Source: Cryptomeria japonica (Eukaryota > Streptophyta > Pinopsida > Cupressales > Cupressaceae). Taken from it: DNA of 64,000 nucleotides. The translations under genes were made by a program, and so were the position numbers. Below are positions 45,341 to 58,487 of this stretch, in pieces. Position 1 is the first letter of the stretch; each line of letters starts with the position of its first letter. The notes below the pieces were generated by a model. That model saw nothing but the letters and a program-made list of their open reading frames with translations. It had not been told where the DNA came from and did not search any database. The stretch spans positions 185,987,619 to 186,051,618 of the forward strand of contig NC_081410.1 in the NCBI RefSeq assembly GCF_030272615.1, read 5' to 3'.

Positions 45341-46790
45341 GATTTGGCATAGGCTGAGTTGGCAGTTGAGTTGGCTTGGATGGAGTGGCATCAGGAGTTG
45401 GTAGCATTAAAGCTGGTTGTTGGGACTATTGTTGTGGCTACAAGAAACCTAATGATTGGTTTGCCCATGATTGTCCTCCCCTCCATTATGGTGGTCATTG
45501 CCAATTACATTGAGGGGGAGACCAATTCCCTTGTGATTGTTTGCATTGAGATGAGGAATTATGATAATTAGGCCAAGGGTTTTGAGAGTTATTCCAAGAC
45601 TGAGGAGTATAATTTCCAAAATTTTGGGAATATTGAGGTTGCCACTGGTTTTTTTGTGCATTGAAGTTCATATAAGGATTATAAAATGACAATGGGTCTT
45701 GTGGAATACCTTGCCTTGGAGGCCAAGGTTTTCATTGTGCAACACAAAAGAGTTGTTCATCATCTCCATAGATAGGCTTGAAATCTGGGGAACTCTGCGG
45801 GCTATCAATTTTAGGTAACAGTTTGCATCTATAGTCCTTCTTCTTTTGTTGACAGTGAGGACAAAATTCAGCAAGCATAGCCTCTGCCTCCTCATGTTTT
45901 TTATTTGCCTGTAGTGTATCCAATTGGGTAGCCATATTATTAATTATATCTTATTTAAAATCCTCCAACAAATGAGTTATTTCCATTCTTGAGACTATTG
46001 AAGATGAGTTTGCAATTGAAGAGCTAGGCCTATAGTGTCTTCCCCTTTTTACTGCTGCTCTTGAGTACTTTTGATAAATTTGTCTGATATCATCCCATTG
46101 AACTTGAGTAACATCTCCTCCTCCCATTAGATCTAAGTAGTCAACACAATCATCATTGATGCCCCTTAGAAAAATCAGCCTTCTTTTTGTGTCATCTTGA
46201 AGATATCATCACCATGTCGGTCTATTCCCCTACAATAGTGTTTATACTTATCCAAGAAGTTTGTCTTCATCTCCTCCCAGGTAGTGATTACATCTCTTCC
46301 TAAACTCATAAACCATCTCAAGGCATATTCTTTCAAAGTAGTAGGGAATAACTTAAGTTTATGAGCATTAGTGGTATAATCATAACTTCTACAAAGGATA
46401 TCAAATTAAAACAAAAAGGTGTATGGATCTTTTGTTACCAATCCGTGAAATTTTGGAAGTGAAGATGCTGGTATGTTTTTCAAATTTGCATTATCATGCT
46501 GGTCAGGAATGGGAAACTCAAATGTTGGATTTATAAGAGGAGGTGGTGGATTTGCTGCCATTGGTCCTTGATAAATGACTAGAGGTAAAATGTTTTGTTC
46601 AGGGGGTTCGTTTAGGAGTTCTAGGTCTCCCTCTAACAAATTAAAGACACCTATATTTAGCACATAAGTTTCTGCAACCGCGTTTACTTTAGGTGCTTGA
46701 TATGATCTTATATCTTGAGTTGAATGCGAGGAAATAAATATTCCTAGTGCATCTCTTCTCCTCCTATGCATGCAGATTAATGAAGAAAAT
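45341..46790 (-). pseudogene. Athila-like gypsy gag
   Basis: N-terminal part from about 46771 (MHRRRRDALG) through PASSLPKFHGLVTKDPYTFL. The capsid signature of retrotransposon gag follows: LKLFPTTLKEYALRWFMSL and TTWEEMKTNFLDKYKHYCR (about 46365-46245). Then come a stop-rich stretch and a Cys-containing segment FCPHCQQKKKDYRC (about 45870-45825). After it is an Asn/Gln/Trp-rich tail (45692-45495) and a Gln/Pro-rich end (to about 45345). Many stops and frame changes show it to be old. Confidence 0.82.
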
Positions 46791-46854
46791 TCAAAGAGAT
46801 AATTAAGAAAACTTAAAAACTAATGGTTTACAATAGGTCCTTAGCTTGGCACCA

Positions 46855-46872
46855 TCCCTAGCAACAACGCCA
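46855..46872 (-). other. Primer binding site of the Athila-like element
   Basis: The - strand reads TGGCGTTGTTGCTAGGGA, a mutated form of the TGGCGCCGTTGCCGGGGA site (tRNA-Asp type) used by Athila and related plant gypsy elements. It lies 4 bp inside the LTR end at 46877. Confidence 0.78.
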
Positions 46873-46876
46873 AAAA

Positions 46877-47835
46877 TGTGTGTCCTTACAACTGGAATGG
46901 CAACTAGGTAATAAAAAACAATTCAGAGATTGAATATCCTTGAATAGCTAACTTTTCTTGTGGCAAAGGCTCATTTAGTTATCAACCAAGGACGTAAACT
47001 TGAAATGTACCAACACTGTATGTGCACCAAGTTCATATTGCAACCATTCTATGTTACTATAGGAAAGAAAATTCTTCTTAAAGGAAACACATGGAATCTC
47101 AAATGAACTAATACTTAATCTTACAACTGGAAATTACTTTAAACAACTACTGTTAAATGATAAATTTTTGGCGGGCAGCAGGAACTACTCTATTGCTATG
47201 GCTATAGGAACAGACACAGGAACCATTTCCTATGGTTGCAAGAATAAACAACTACTACAAAAGCATACAACTAACTAGAACTTACAAAGGATTACTGACC
47301 AAGTGGGCCCCCTTGAGTGAGTATCTTCAAAAATTTAGATTATAATTATCTAATCATTCAAAATCACATTGATCTCTTTATTTCATCTTTACTGGAAAAT
47401 ACATAAACAATACCAGAAGACTGTGTATTACAAAATATTATAGTCATTCTCTGCTATCCCCAAGAGGAGAGAGATTCCTTTATTTATAGGAAAACTTATA
47501 ACAAACTTCTAACTGATCGACCACATTCCTATGGAATAGGCGAACAAGATTTATTAACAAGAGAAGAAGAAGTCAGCGCAGGACAACAAAACAACATTTG
47601 TCCTCCAGCTGAGAAAATATAGCATGACTCGCTTCCTAGATCTAAGCTCCACTAAGAATAGTTATAAATGTTTCATAAATAAATTTGTTGAAGAACCGGT
47701 CAAGTGGTTTCGATCATTACTGCATTTCTCTGATTGGGTCTACATTGCGGTTATATACTTGATGCTCCTTTAAGCCACCATTTGTCTTTACTTCACCTTT
47801 GTTGACCCTGTATCATGATATTAATGTGCACAACA
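46877..47835 (-). repeat. 5' LTR of the Athila-like element
   Basis: The inner end is firm (next to the PBS). A minus-strand TATA box (CCTATAAATAAAGG) lies at about 47487-47500. The outer end at 47835 (TGTTGTGCAC on -) is a guess from the sequence. Confidence 0.55.
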
Positions 47836-48192
47836 AACATGTGTATATACTAATGGTAACATGATAATGTAAACCATATTTATAATTGATTTTAGATATT
47901 TGCATAGATAGATCATTTAAAATCATTATATGACATCCTTAGGTATAAGTTAAACCAGTTTTAGAAACACTTAAAAGGTATCAACTTAGGAGAATATTAT
48001 AATCCAAATGTCATCTAATCATAAGATCTAGGTAGGAGTATTATATCAAAAATCTATCAAAATAGAGTCATTATTTAGGTTCATCAGATATTGAATATCC
48101 AAAATACAACATATTATATTATAAGAATCATGATCACAACCTAGTACATCATTTTCCATTACATATGAGTACAAGATCCTCTTACATCAAGA
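47836..48192. other. Flanking sequence without recognisable feature
   Basis: AT-rich. Nothing identifiable. Confidence 0.4.
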
Positions 48193-50235
48193 TGTTAGGC
48201 CCAATATGGAAATCTAATGTATTGAGAGGGGAGGGGTGAATCAGTACTCCAAAACTTTTCTTTAATAATAACCTTATTGTTATGCATAAACAGAATAGTG
48301 CAGTAACATAAAATAAAGTTAAAACAAACAGATAACAATCATACATGATTCACTCCATAACACATATATTTTGGTTACGCAGAAAATCTTGGTTAGAGAG
48401 AAAAAATGTGGTGGGGATGGCACCCACAACTTCACTACTGAAATAATAAAGATGCTTGGTTAGAGCTACATGTTTAGCTATTTCTGATAGGTTACCTTGT
48501 TAGGAGTAACAAGATCTATTAGATCTACCTTGCGAAAGGATTTCACAACATTATTCTGAATGCTGCACCTGGTTAGAGGCTTTACAATTTATAGACTTGG
48601 TTAAGGTCTTTTACCCTGTTAAAGGTTTCTCTTTCAACTTCACAATATTACAATAAAATCATTACAAACATCTGCAACTTTACATCTAAAATGTTATAGC
48701 AGATTTGTAAGGAAGTTAAGTAGCGGAAACAACTTCCTACACTAACCTTGAGAGGAGGGTAATGCAAAACTTTTTCAGATCGTTACAATAGTTACATAAA
48801 ATAGAAATAGATATAATAGCATTCATACCACAACATAGTGATTTACGTGGGGAAAACCCTTTCGGGAGAAAAACCCCACACTCCAAAAGCAACTCAATAT
48901 TTTATTCAGCAATCAAAAACAGATTACAACATACTTGCAGAGCAAGCTCTTTGCAGGAGTACCACTAATCAAAGATTCAGAGGCAACTCAATAGCCATAA
49001 GACTCTTACACACAACCTCTATCTCACACACCTCATAAATAGGAGATACAATACAAGAAACCATCAAACGGTATTACAAAACCATGGGCTAAAACCACCC
49101 AATAAGGTGTAGCCGACCTTATCTCCCTTCTAGATGCCCTATGACATGTTAAAGCACACATGAACATGTGTCGCTTCCTTTTACAGCTCATTTATGTATC
49201 CAATACAAATTATTTTTCCTATTTCAGGAGTACAAACTTCCGGAGGCCATAACTTGAGAACCAAGTGTCCGATTGATGAACCGTTTGAAGCGCCGAAAAG
49301 CTCGCGAAGTTCTCTATCACCTCGTAATTGGCTGCACCAGTTATGGCCACTTTTCAGGGCATTTCAAAGCCTCTAAAGCCCCCAAAATTAAGTTTAAACA
49401 TTTTATTTCACCCCTCCAAGACGAAAACTTTAATATCTTCAAAACTAGCTGTGACCTTGCGACGCAACTTTACCGGAATGCTTATCTAGCCAACTAGAAG
49501 CTTTAGGGAGAGTTTCACACCATTTTGTGCTCAAATGAAAACTTACTATAAATAGTAACCTCACATAAATGCAAGGTTGAGACACCATTTTTCCCAACAA
49601 GATTCTATGTGCTCAGAATAAGATTACCTTGCTTATAGCATACCTCGGTAACCCATTTAGTAACTCGGTAAACCCTTCTGTTTAATCTATTCTTCGACTG
49701 TTCTCTAAAAACCTTCTTAGTGACCTCTATGTCTCTGTAACAGTCTTCCTTCATACATATATGCACACACCTTGCTCTTAATTCATGCTGTATAAATAGA
49801 TTTCTTAAAACGGTGATCCAATTCATTGCTTCGATCTTACAAACAATATTCCTCAAATGAATAACTAAACAAAATATTTCATTGGTTAGATTGACCTTGT
49901 AATCATACACAATCTTCTAGTGCAATTTCCAATGTAATAACGGTTAGATGTGCCTCGATTCTTGTAAAACATTTTCATATGCATGTCCAGGTTCAATGTA
50001 TCTGGTAACACATTTCACTCCATGAATATCAACTCAGTGTGCTAACTTTACTGCTCGGTAGCCATAAAAAGATACTCGGTAGACGACTTCGGTGTACACT
50101 GTGTTCTATGACTGCTTTCTTCTGTAACCGACTAGACTGTGCATACCGACTGCATGATTCGGTAGTGCTAACTGACTAGAACATATAGTGTGACTTTGAA
50201 TATAAAAACTAATGGCAACTTGATAAGTAGTAACA
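48193..50235 (-). repeat. Copia LTR sequence (minus orientation), possibly two LTR remnants
   Basis: On the - strand the segment ends CCTAACA at 48193 and starts TGTTACTAC at 50235, next to a PPT. Two copies of the LTR-end landmark (GAGAGG with a G/C tract) occur, at about 48222 and 48752. Two blocks resembling the GGGGAAAACC..GAGAAAAACC motif occur at about 48380 and 48850. This suggests a ~500-bp LTR fragment (48193-48690) next to a longer LTR (about 48692-50235, with TGTTA..TAACA ends). Confidence 0.65.
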
Positions 50236-50250
50236 ATCTCCCCTTTTGAC
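50236..50250 (-). other. Copia polypurine tract
   Basis: On the - strand GTCAAAAGGGGAGAT directly precedes the LTR start, like the tract at 2345-2355 for the + strand copia. A similar AAAAAAAGGGGAG tract lies at about 50570-50583. Confidence 0.65.
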
Positions 50251-50609
50251 ATTAGTTGAGATGTTTGACAAAACCTACTTTCAAAGTCATAACTCAAAAA
50301 TCTATATACTTTGCAAAATGACTACACTTGACAATATATACAATAGTCAATGAAATAGTATATGTAGATATACTCCCCTTATCATTATTCTATATATTAC
50401 TTGGATTTTGCATGCTCGGTGTTGTTCTGTGCTTGTGTGCTCTGCTTGCTTTGCATACTCTGCTCGGTATACTCCCCTGTATACAATACTCAAAACTGTA
50501 TTATCAAAACTATATCACTCTCCAAATATAGTATATTACTCCCCTTATGTAGTATTCTAGGTAGTATTACTCCCCTTTTTTTGACAAACATCAAAAACTT
50601 AATTTCCAT

Positions 50610-51294
50610 CCGGGGGCGGTAACTGATCAAAAATAGATTTATACTTGTTCCGGGCATCGGTGAGTGCAATTGAGAGTGCATCCTTTACACTTTCTATTAA
50701 AGAATTTTGTGCTTGAATATCAGCCAATAGTGATATTAAGCCATCAAGAGTGCTTCCCTCTTGTGTAGTTGATAGACGTGTAGCTCAGTTAATCTTCTCT
50801 TGAACTGATGAGAGATGAGGAAGGAATAATGTTTGGAGGGTCATTATATCCATCCTGATCTTATGCTCTTCATTTCTAAGGTCTAACTGTTGAGCCATGA
50901 GCTATTGAAGCTTGGTATAAAAATTTTCAACTGAATTAGGCTCGATGGTCAACTTATTGGAGAGATCGGTGATCTCTTTCTCAATTGCATCAGTTTTATT
51001 CTTGATATCTTTAATGAATAAGGAAAATGTACAAAGTTTCTGAAATAAATAAAGAATATGCTTGAGCTGAGGGGACAACTCAGCAATGAATTTGACAAGC
51101 TTTACTTTTCCTATAGCGAGAGATTTTTGTACCTCTTCTATCATCTTTGCAGTAAGCTCTTTATCTTTTAGCTTGCTTAAGTACTCAGATGCATCAACTC
51201 CAAATGTTTCTATTTGAGTAAGGAGTTCATCCAGTTGAATGTGGATGGCTACATTGGTTGACACTGTTGTTGAAGGTAGCATATCTATTAGTAG
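50610..51294 (-). pseudogene. Coiled-coil ORF upstream of a copia 3' LTR
   Basis: A - strand frame from the edge of the Tat LTR (51294) to a stop near 50605, with one internal stop near 50785. It is rich in Leu/Ile/Lys/Glu with heptad spacing (for example LDELLTQIE, KTDAIEKEITDLSNKL) and ends with QLPPPDGN. No catalytic motif is seen. Its place between a 3' PPT/LTR and (cut off) upstream sequence suggests an extra ORF at the 3' end of a copia element, comparable with the env-like position in some plant copia families. That is inference. The N-terminus is lost to the insertion at 51295. Confidence 0.5.
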
Positions 51295-52750
51295 TGTCTA
51301 TAGACGTCTAAAAACGGTCAACGCTTGTGGAGTCATACTTTAACATTTGCGCATTGCCTTATTTCAGGGTTCTTGCATCGCATTAACATTTCTTCTATGT
51401 TGCACACTTGGTCTTTATCATTTGCGAGCATTAAGTCCTTCTACATTCCTCATTTTTATCGCTTTCAAATTAGGTCTTGTCGATAGAAATCTTCAGTCAT
51501 GATTTTGGTCGATCTTATCCTGTCGCATCATGGTGCGTGCTCATTTATCATCATTTTGGACATCGTCAATCCTAATCGATGATAGAATTAGGGTTTTGTC
51601 CTCTTGTCAATCTTTCAATCATCTTTAGCTTGTTAGTAATCATTTGTGATTATCAACTTGTCAATCTTGTCATTTTGCGATTGATTCATCATCAATCCTT
51701 GTCCTTGTCAATCTTGTCATTTTGCGATCGATTCATCATCGATCCTTGTCCTTTTCAATCATGTCAATTTGGATCGATTAGTCATTGTTCCTCATCAATT
51801 GGTGCCTATCAATTTGATCTCCTTGTCAATCTTGGTCAATTTGTCATTGATTTTTGTCAACCAATCTCAATCATTTATCAACATTGGTCCTTTGTCAATT
51901 AGAATCATGATCGAACCTACATTAATTTCTTGTTGTCTTGACCTAATTCCTTGTCCTCTTATTTCTATGGTTTTATGATTTGTTCATTTAATCCTTTTCT
52001 TCTTCTTTGTGGGTTAAATAAATCTATTTGTTTAGTCCTAGGTCTCTTTCATGAATTAATTAATGGATGAAAACCTATTAATTAATTCACCTAATTTCTA
52101 TTTCATCTTTTTCCTCAATTTTCTAATTTGCTAATTTCTCCTAATTCCTAATTTCTATTTCTCCTATTTTCTTTAATTTTTCTAATATTTCCCCTAATTT
52201 CATTCCCTCATTTTCTCCTATGTTTATGCTTCCATTTGTTGCAATCATGGAGGCTATTTTCTCTCTTCCCTTTTGTCATGGGAATGGCATTTCAATCTTT
52301 TCATAATTTGTCATACATCTTGCATAGCAACTTGTCATACACCTTGCATAGAAAGTGTCACACATTTGTCATAATTTTGCCATTCTTGATTTGAATTTCC
52401 TTTCAAATCTCTTCATGCTAATCTTGTCCTCTCTCCAATTTGTCTATAAATTGGATGATTTTCTTCCATGAAAGGGGAATCAGTTACATTTTCGAGTAAC
52501 CTTATGCTGCGAATTTCATCTCTCAACAACTTGCTTTCCACTTGCATTTTGCACTTGTAGGTGAGATCCACATCAAATTTGAAGGTGCAAGAAGAACAAT
52601 GGAGCCACATGAAGGAGATATTTGTGTCGGTTTGCTTCAATTTCATTTGATTTGAATATCTTGTCTTTATGTCTTCATTGATTGGATTTAGGATTGCTTT
52701 CATAGCAGCTTTAGGTTTTGTGGTTTTGTGATTGAATTTCCTGATCTACA
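51295..52750 (+). repeat. 5' LTR of the second Tat element
   Basis: TGTCTATAG at 51295 to CTACA at 52750, 1456 bp, with a PBS 5 bp beyond. U3 contains diverged repeats of CTTGTCAATC and TTTTGCGATCGATTCATC words (about 51600-51760, with a ~49-bp direct repeat). A TATA box is at 52445. Confidence 0.82.
52445..52452 (+). promoter_or_regulatory. LTR TATA box and conserved downstream motif
   Basis: CTATAAATTGG at 52444-52454, then AACCTTATGCTGC at 52498-52510. The LTR-like insertion at 44.9 kb has the same pair with similar spacing, suggesting a shared promoter/R-region design. Confidence 0.6.
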
Positions 52751-52755
52751 TTTTC

Positions 52756-52774
52756 TGGTGAACCCAACATGAAC
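52756..52774 (+). other. Primer binding site of the second Tat element
   Basis: TGGTGAACCCAACATGAAC begins 5 bp after the LTR. The TGG start and position fit a PBS. The tRNA was not assigned. Confidence 0.6.
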
Positions 52775-54828
52775 TAACCCCTTAACCATGTTTTGAGTGC
52801 TTTTGAGTTGTTTGCAGGTGAAAAACTCAAGAAACAGGGCGACTCAGAGCTATCTGGACACTTTTGCGCCTATGTTGAAGTTTTTTGCGCCTGTGTTTGA
52901 GTTTTCTACACTAGTGTTGAAGTTTTCTGCATCTGTGTTAATAATTTTGTGCCTGTGTTGATTGGTTCTGAGCCTGTGTTGAGGAATTATGTGCCTATGT
53001 AAGGCCAGAAACAGAGGTGAAATGAGTTGTTTTTACTTGCAAATTTGTTTGTTTTCATTCTATTTCTTGCATTCTGGTTTTTCTTTGGTACTAATTCTCT
53101 GTGCAGCATCTTGGTGTTACGTGTGATGAAGACTAAAAATGCAACTACTAACGAATCTTATGCAAGACGTGGTCAAAGGCTCTCATTAAAACATCTTGCT
53201 TACAATTTTTAGAGTAGTTGCACATTTCATTTCTTAAAGGTTAATGAACACAATGCATGCTTTGTCTGTTTTTAATTTGATTACATGTTTTAACCCTTAG
53301 AACTGGGCCTGCCTCTCGATTTGCCTGGCACTTCACATAGGCATTGGTGAGAGGGAATGACCCAAAGTGGTGACGGGCTAAAGCCAAGCTCTTCCGAACC
53401 ACTCTAAATAACTATGGATGCAACAAAAGTTGTAGACAATGGGTGCTAGAATGGTATTGCGACGATTTATTTGCTGGATCAATACCCACCCAAACGGATG
53501 CCCTTACTAGAATCTCTTGTTATTAGATGCCAAAATCCTTCTATCTGTTGGCTTAGGCATTGTGATACACGCATGTCGAAGACACCTCTCATGTACTCCT
53601 CAATTAGAGATAGCAAGTTCTTGGGAAGTGATGCCCCTTGAACTCGAAGCTTGGTATGCCCAAGAAGTGAGTACACTATAAGGGGGAGCCAGTGCTACCA
53701 AGCATCTAGCTATCCGGCTAAGTGTTGTATTTTACGGTTAGAGGATTCAATAGATATTACCCTTGCCAACCATAGGATTTGTTGTGAGTGTGCTTGATTG
53801 TCTTGAGTCAAAGTCAAACAAACATTTTGTCTTCCGTGATTGTCAAAATTTAAATAAAAAAAAAACTTTCAAAAGTGCTCATAATCAACTTGGGTTTTCA
53901 AAATCAACAACCTTCAATTCAAAACAAAATCCAAACAAAAGTCCAAATTTGTCCAAGTATTCATCCAACATTTGAACATGGCTTGTCAAAACATTGAATA
54001 TCTTTGTTTCAAAATTCATGTCACTTTAGGCTAGGTTTTGCATAGTCCAACTTAGGTCCTAGGACATATTGTCATCTCCCTTCATTTTAGTCCTTTTCAT
54101 TGCAAGCGTCCTCATTTTGCACTTAGGTTCAAAATCATTTCCCTAAGTTTGCATTTCATTGTCATATCCAAGCTAGATTTCCATTTAGGTGACATTCATG
54201 CATTATCCTTGTCATGCTAAAATTAGGTCTTGCCTAGGTTGCATTTTGCATATTCCAAGTCATTGGTCTTCACATATCCTTATCATTGTATTGTCATCTT
54301 GTCTTGGCTTCATCTTGTCATATCATATCCTTAGATCATTTAATTGTCATATCCTAAGTCATTGTCATAATCATTGCCTTCTTTCATTTAGTCTCAAAAA
54401 TTTGGTTTGTCAAACTTGAAAAATCAAAACTTTGGATGATACCCTAAGTTGTTGTTAGGGAGTCTTGACCTTGTCTAAAATTTGTCCTTTCATTAATATC
54501 ATTTTTGTCAAACCTAGCTTAGTATCCAAGCATATAGGTGAGACATTGTCAGTTTGTCCTATTGTCATTTGATCCTTTGTCCTTGAAGGTCTTGGCTTCA
54601 TTTCAACTTCCCAAGGTTGAGTCTTTAGGTTTGCATTCCAAAAAGTTTGTCCAAATCTTGAAAAACAACAAAAACATAGGTTGCATTCTTACCATAGATT
54701 GAATTTTCATCTATTTAGGTTGCATTTAGTTGCATATCATACATCATCCTTTTAAAATCAAAAAAATCCCAAAAATATTGCATTTGCATAGTGACATGCT
54801 TGTTGAAACAAGGTCAAAATCTAAGAAG
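52775..54828 (+). other. Leader of the second Tat element
   Basis: Non-coding leader of ~2 kb. It holds a short tandem array (52865-53000). A block at about 53490-53660 (TTACTAG, ATTAGA, GAGATAGCAAG words) resembles part of the other Tat leader at about 41480-41580 read on the - strand. Then follows a region rich in TTGTCAT and TTTGTC words. Confidence 0.55.
52865..53000 (+). repeat. Short tandem array, 20-22 bp units
   Basis: About seven diverged units of the form TGCGCCTGTGTTGAAGTTTTC, starting at 52865. The first units are the best preserved. Confidence 0.72.
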
Positions 54829-57809
54829 ATGGGCGAAACAACAAATCAACCTATTGACAATAGCAAACTCATAGTTTCAACCTAGTCAAACATTACAAAT
54901 TGAAGGTTCGTCAAACACATCATTACCACAATATGCAATGGTTCAACTTGGACCACCTCCATTATATGAGCCAATGTTTGTACCCATGAAACCGAGATAT
55001 GGGAGTGTTCCACCAATGCCAAGGGAAAATGCACCTTTTGACTGGAATCAACTGAACCTGCAACATGAAATTCAAACTCATACATTACATGAGGAACAAA
55101 CTCTTTCACAAGGATTTGGTTCAGATCAAGGCATTCAACAAGAAATAAATCCAAATGTTTTACCAGATTCTTCATTAGATTTTGATGCTTCTAATGATGT
55201 TGATATGCTCCTTAAAGATCTGAAGTTGACAAAAAGGATGGATAAATTCTTGAACAAGGTCTTTAAGATGTTTCCACAAAAATATCTTGATATGATGAGT
55301 AATGTGACCTCCTCAAATGAGAAAACTAATGTGCAAAAACAACAAGGCAGTGATATGTTAATTTTCTCTCCACATCCAAATGAAGACAATGTGCAACAAG
55401 AACCTCAACACACGTTGTTGAGTAAGCGTGCTCCAAAAACTTTGACAATGACTATTCCACAAAAATCAACGTTTGAAACAATAAACAATCCATTATTTAA
55501 TGCAACACCTTTAACACAAGATCAAATGATGGCCACACAAATGTTGACAGGTGTCCCTCAACAAGAAGTGATTCCTTGAATACCTAAAAGTGGATCCAAA
55601 TCTAAGATGCAAGAAAGCTTTACGACTGGAATGCCTAATCTTACAAATGTTCAAAACAATTCTACAATGCAGCAAAGTTCATATGTCTCATCAAGTTCAA
55701 TATGTTTGGCAAATACTCAAGTACCCGTTATGCAAAATATTGTGACAGATCCTTCGATAGTGGCAACACAAAAAGCCACAAATAGTGGTGTGCACCAACA
55801 ACAAGTGTTGCAACAATTGAGGAATGCACAAAAGGCACAACAGAAACCTCCCAAACAAATTTTTTTGCAAATGATGGGATTTACATCAGGACTACAACAA
55901 TTGGCACAAAGTCAGCAAATTTCAATTCGTCAGCATCAATAGCAACATGTGCCTCAATATGTGCCAGGAAAAACAAGTTATCATACATCGCAACCACAAC
56001 TGATATCCATGCAATATCAACCAAGGCTACAAATGATGATCCCATCACAAGAAGCACAACAAAAGGGTCAATGTTAAGGCATGGCACAACCACAGCAACA
56101 AGAGCTGTATCAAGAACTTTATATGCCAGACACCAAAGACAACAATTTTAGAGCATCAACAGCCAATGGAGAGCATGATGTATCGACAAAGAGTACACCC
56201 AAGAATGAATGATGAACTTCCAAAATCTTCTTATCTGACACAATTGCACAATAGCTTGAGAAGTTGCAATGACAAATTGATGCATTGCAAACCAAAGGGA
56301 CAAAGAAATTATACATAGATCAAGATTTATGTCCTAATCCATTTGACAAGAGCTTGTACATGCCTCCCTTTCCTAAGAATTTTGAGGCACCTAATTTTGA
56401 GAAATATAAAGGGAAAGGCAATCCAAAAGAACATATTTGAGCATTTTTCGCAGAGTGTACTGAAGTGAGCTATGAGGAAACATATCTGATGTGCTTATTC
56501 ACACGAAGTCTCATGGGTTAAGCCATGGAACATAAAGACATGGCTGGAATTGGCTCAAAAGTTTATATCCCACTTCGCATTCAACATTGAAAATGAAGTG
56601 ACCATGTCAGATTTATGCAACACAAAGCAAAAGCAAGGTGAACCATTAGTGACTTTCTTACAAAGATGGTGAAGCTTGTACAGTTGTTCTTCCCTAGATA
56701 TACCTAAAGAACAACAAGTGAACTTAATTATTCAAAATTTGGTCCCAGAAATGATGTATGAGCTCAAACTAAAAAGTCCTAGTACCATTGAGAAGCTCAT
56801 TAAGAAAGGGATGAACATTGAAAATGTTCTTGTAGCTAAGGGACTCATTAAGCTCAACAAAGACAGTGACAACACAAACAATTCAGGGGACAAAAATAGA
56901 TTTTGGTACAAAAACAAGAATGTCACTAATGATGGAGTTGTCGACAGAAGAGTAGTGAATGGAAATCAACCCAAGTTCACGATAAAGAAATTGAGTGCTC
57001 CTAATATGTTGGCTATGCAACAAAATTAGACACAAGCAAGCAATGTTATTCAACAGCCACAATACCAACAGTATAATCAACAACAAGGTCAGCAACAAAA
57101 CTAGCAATGAAAACCTTTCAGATCAAGGGATGGGCCTCCTCGATAGTTTACGCCATTGGGAGAGCCTATTGAATCAGTAATGAAACAATTGATACAAGCA
57201 AATTTTATCAAGTTACCAGATGTAAAGGATGAACCATTGGTAAAGCCGCATTGGTGGAATGATAATGCATATTGTGAATACCATCAGTCAAAAGGACATA
57301 AAACCGCATCATGTTTTCAATTGAAACATATGATTCAAGACTTGTTAGATCAAAGAGTAATTGAGGTAGACCCACCCAACGTGACCTCTAACACTGATCA
57401 TACAATTTTCAAAACTCCTTTGCTTGATCATGACAAGGGCAAAGCATCTTCTTCAAACTCTACCCAAACACCGAATCTTAATTATGCAAATACTGGTTAT
57501 AACAATGTCATCAATTGTTTTCAAGTGTCAAATGAGTATGTTTCCACCATAAGAACAAAGGGACAAGGTCCTTCTTGCGCAGTCACCACTCATCGATCCA
57601 AAATAGTCCTAAAAGGAGCTCCTGCAATTCCTCCCAAATCAACTCCTACGAGTCAGTATAATCTCCTAGATCATCTGGGAAAGACACCTGCACAAATATC
57701 AATTCTTGAGTTGTTGAAAATGTCCCCTATGCATCGTGCAGTCCTAGATAAAGCTTTAACTGAGTCCACCATCCTGACAGACAGTGACGTTGACCAGTTT
57801 CAAGCCTGA
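54829..57809 (+). pseudogene. Gag of the second Tat element
   Basis: The probable start is ATG at 54829 (MGETTNQP), with a frameshift within 100 bp into the main frame. The N-terminal part is Gln/Pro/Ser-rich (54938-55942). The capsid entry is CPNPFDKSLYMPPFPKNFE (about 56330-56385). Many stops lie at 56390-56670. The capsid C-terminal part is at 56676-57029 (IIQNLVPEMMYELKLKSP). A zinc-like motif YCEYHQSKGHKTASCFQLKH lies at about 57271-57330. The frame runs into a linker and stops near 57809. It is longer than the other Tat gag because of the Gln-rich N-terminus. Confidence 0.82.
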
Positions 57810-58316
57810 ATTGGACATCTCGCTGTTTCCCAGCATGTTGCCTTTTTTGATAATGATATTTCCCCTGATAAGCTCCCTCATAATGATCCTTTACATCTTG
57901 AAGTCTTTGTCCATAATTGCAAGATCCGACGAGTCTTGATAGATGGCGGAGCAAGTCTTAACATCTATACCTTGAGAGTAGTCATTGGTCTTGGTTATAC
58001 AGAAAATGACATTGATTCTTCCAGAAGAATAACAATCAAAGCATATGATGATGTTGAGCGCCCATCTAAAGGGCTAATTTCATTGCCTATCAGAGTAGGT
58101 CCAGTGACAGAAAATACTTTCCTACAGGTCCTAGACCTCGATCTCCCATACAATATTATTCTTGGCCGTCCGTGGATCCACGCAATGAAAGCAGTTCCAT
58201 CTACTTATCCTCAGTGTTTAAAATATCCTTACAATGGGACAGAGATAACAATTCCAGGAGATCGTAATCCATTTCAATTTTGTGCTAATCTAAAGGATTC
58301 CCCGCAGCAATAAGTC
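57810..58316 (+). pseudogene. Aspartic protease of the second Tat element
   Basis: After the stop at 57807-57809 the frame continues with a HNCKIRRV segment, then LIDGGASLNIYT (active site, about 57940-57970). TIKAYDDVERPSKGLISLPI and DLPYNIILGRPWIHAMK (about 58140-58190) follow, and the frame ends at 58314. The order and words match the - strand Tat protease at 37599-38160. Confidence 0.88.
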
Positions 58317-58487
58317 CCAGTCAATAGAGAGGCCCACTCACATAATTATGTGGATCCTAATAAGTTGTTAGATGTTGTCAAAGGAAAATTGAAGATACAG
58401 GACCAAGGATGTGGAGAGTATTCAATGGCTCAAACATTCCTCATTGGGAATTTACCAATATCTCCAAAATCACATGGCAAATGACAT

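Noticed and set aside
50902-51282. Considered as part of the second Tat element
   Set aside because: It is on the opposite strand and outside the TGTCTATAG LTR start. It belongs to the interrupted copia element.
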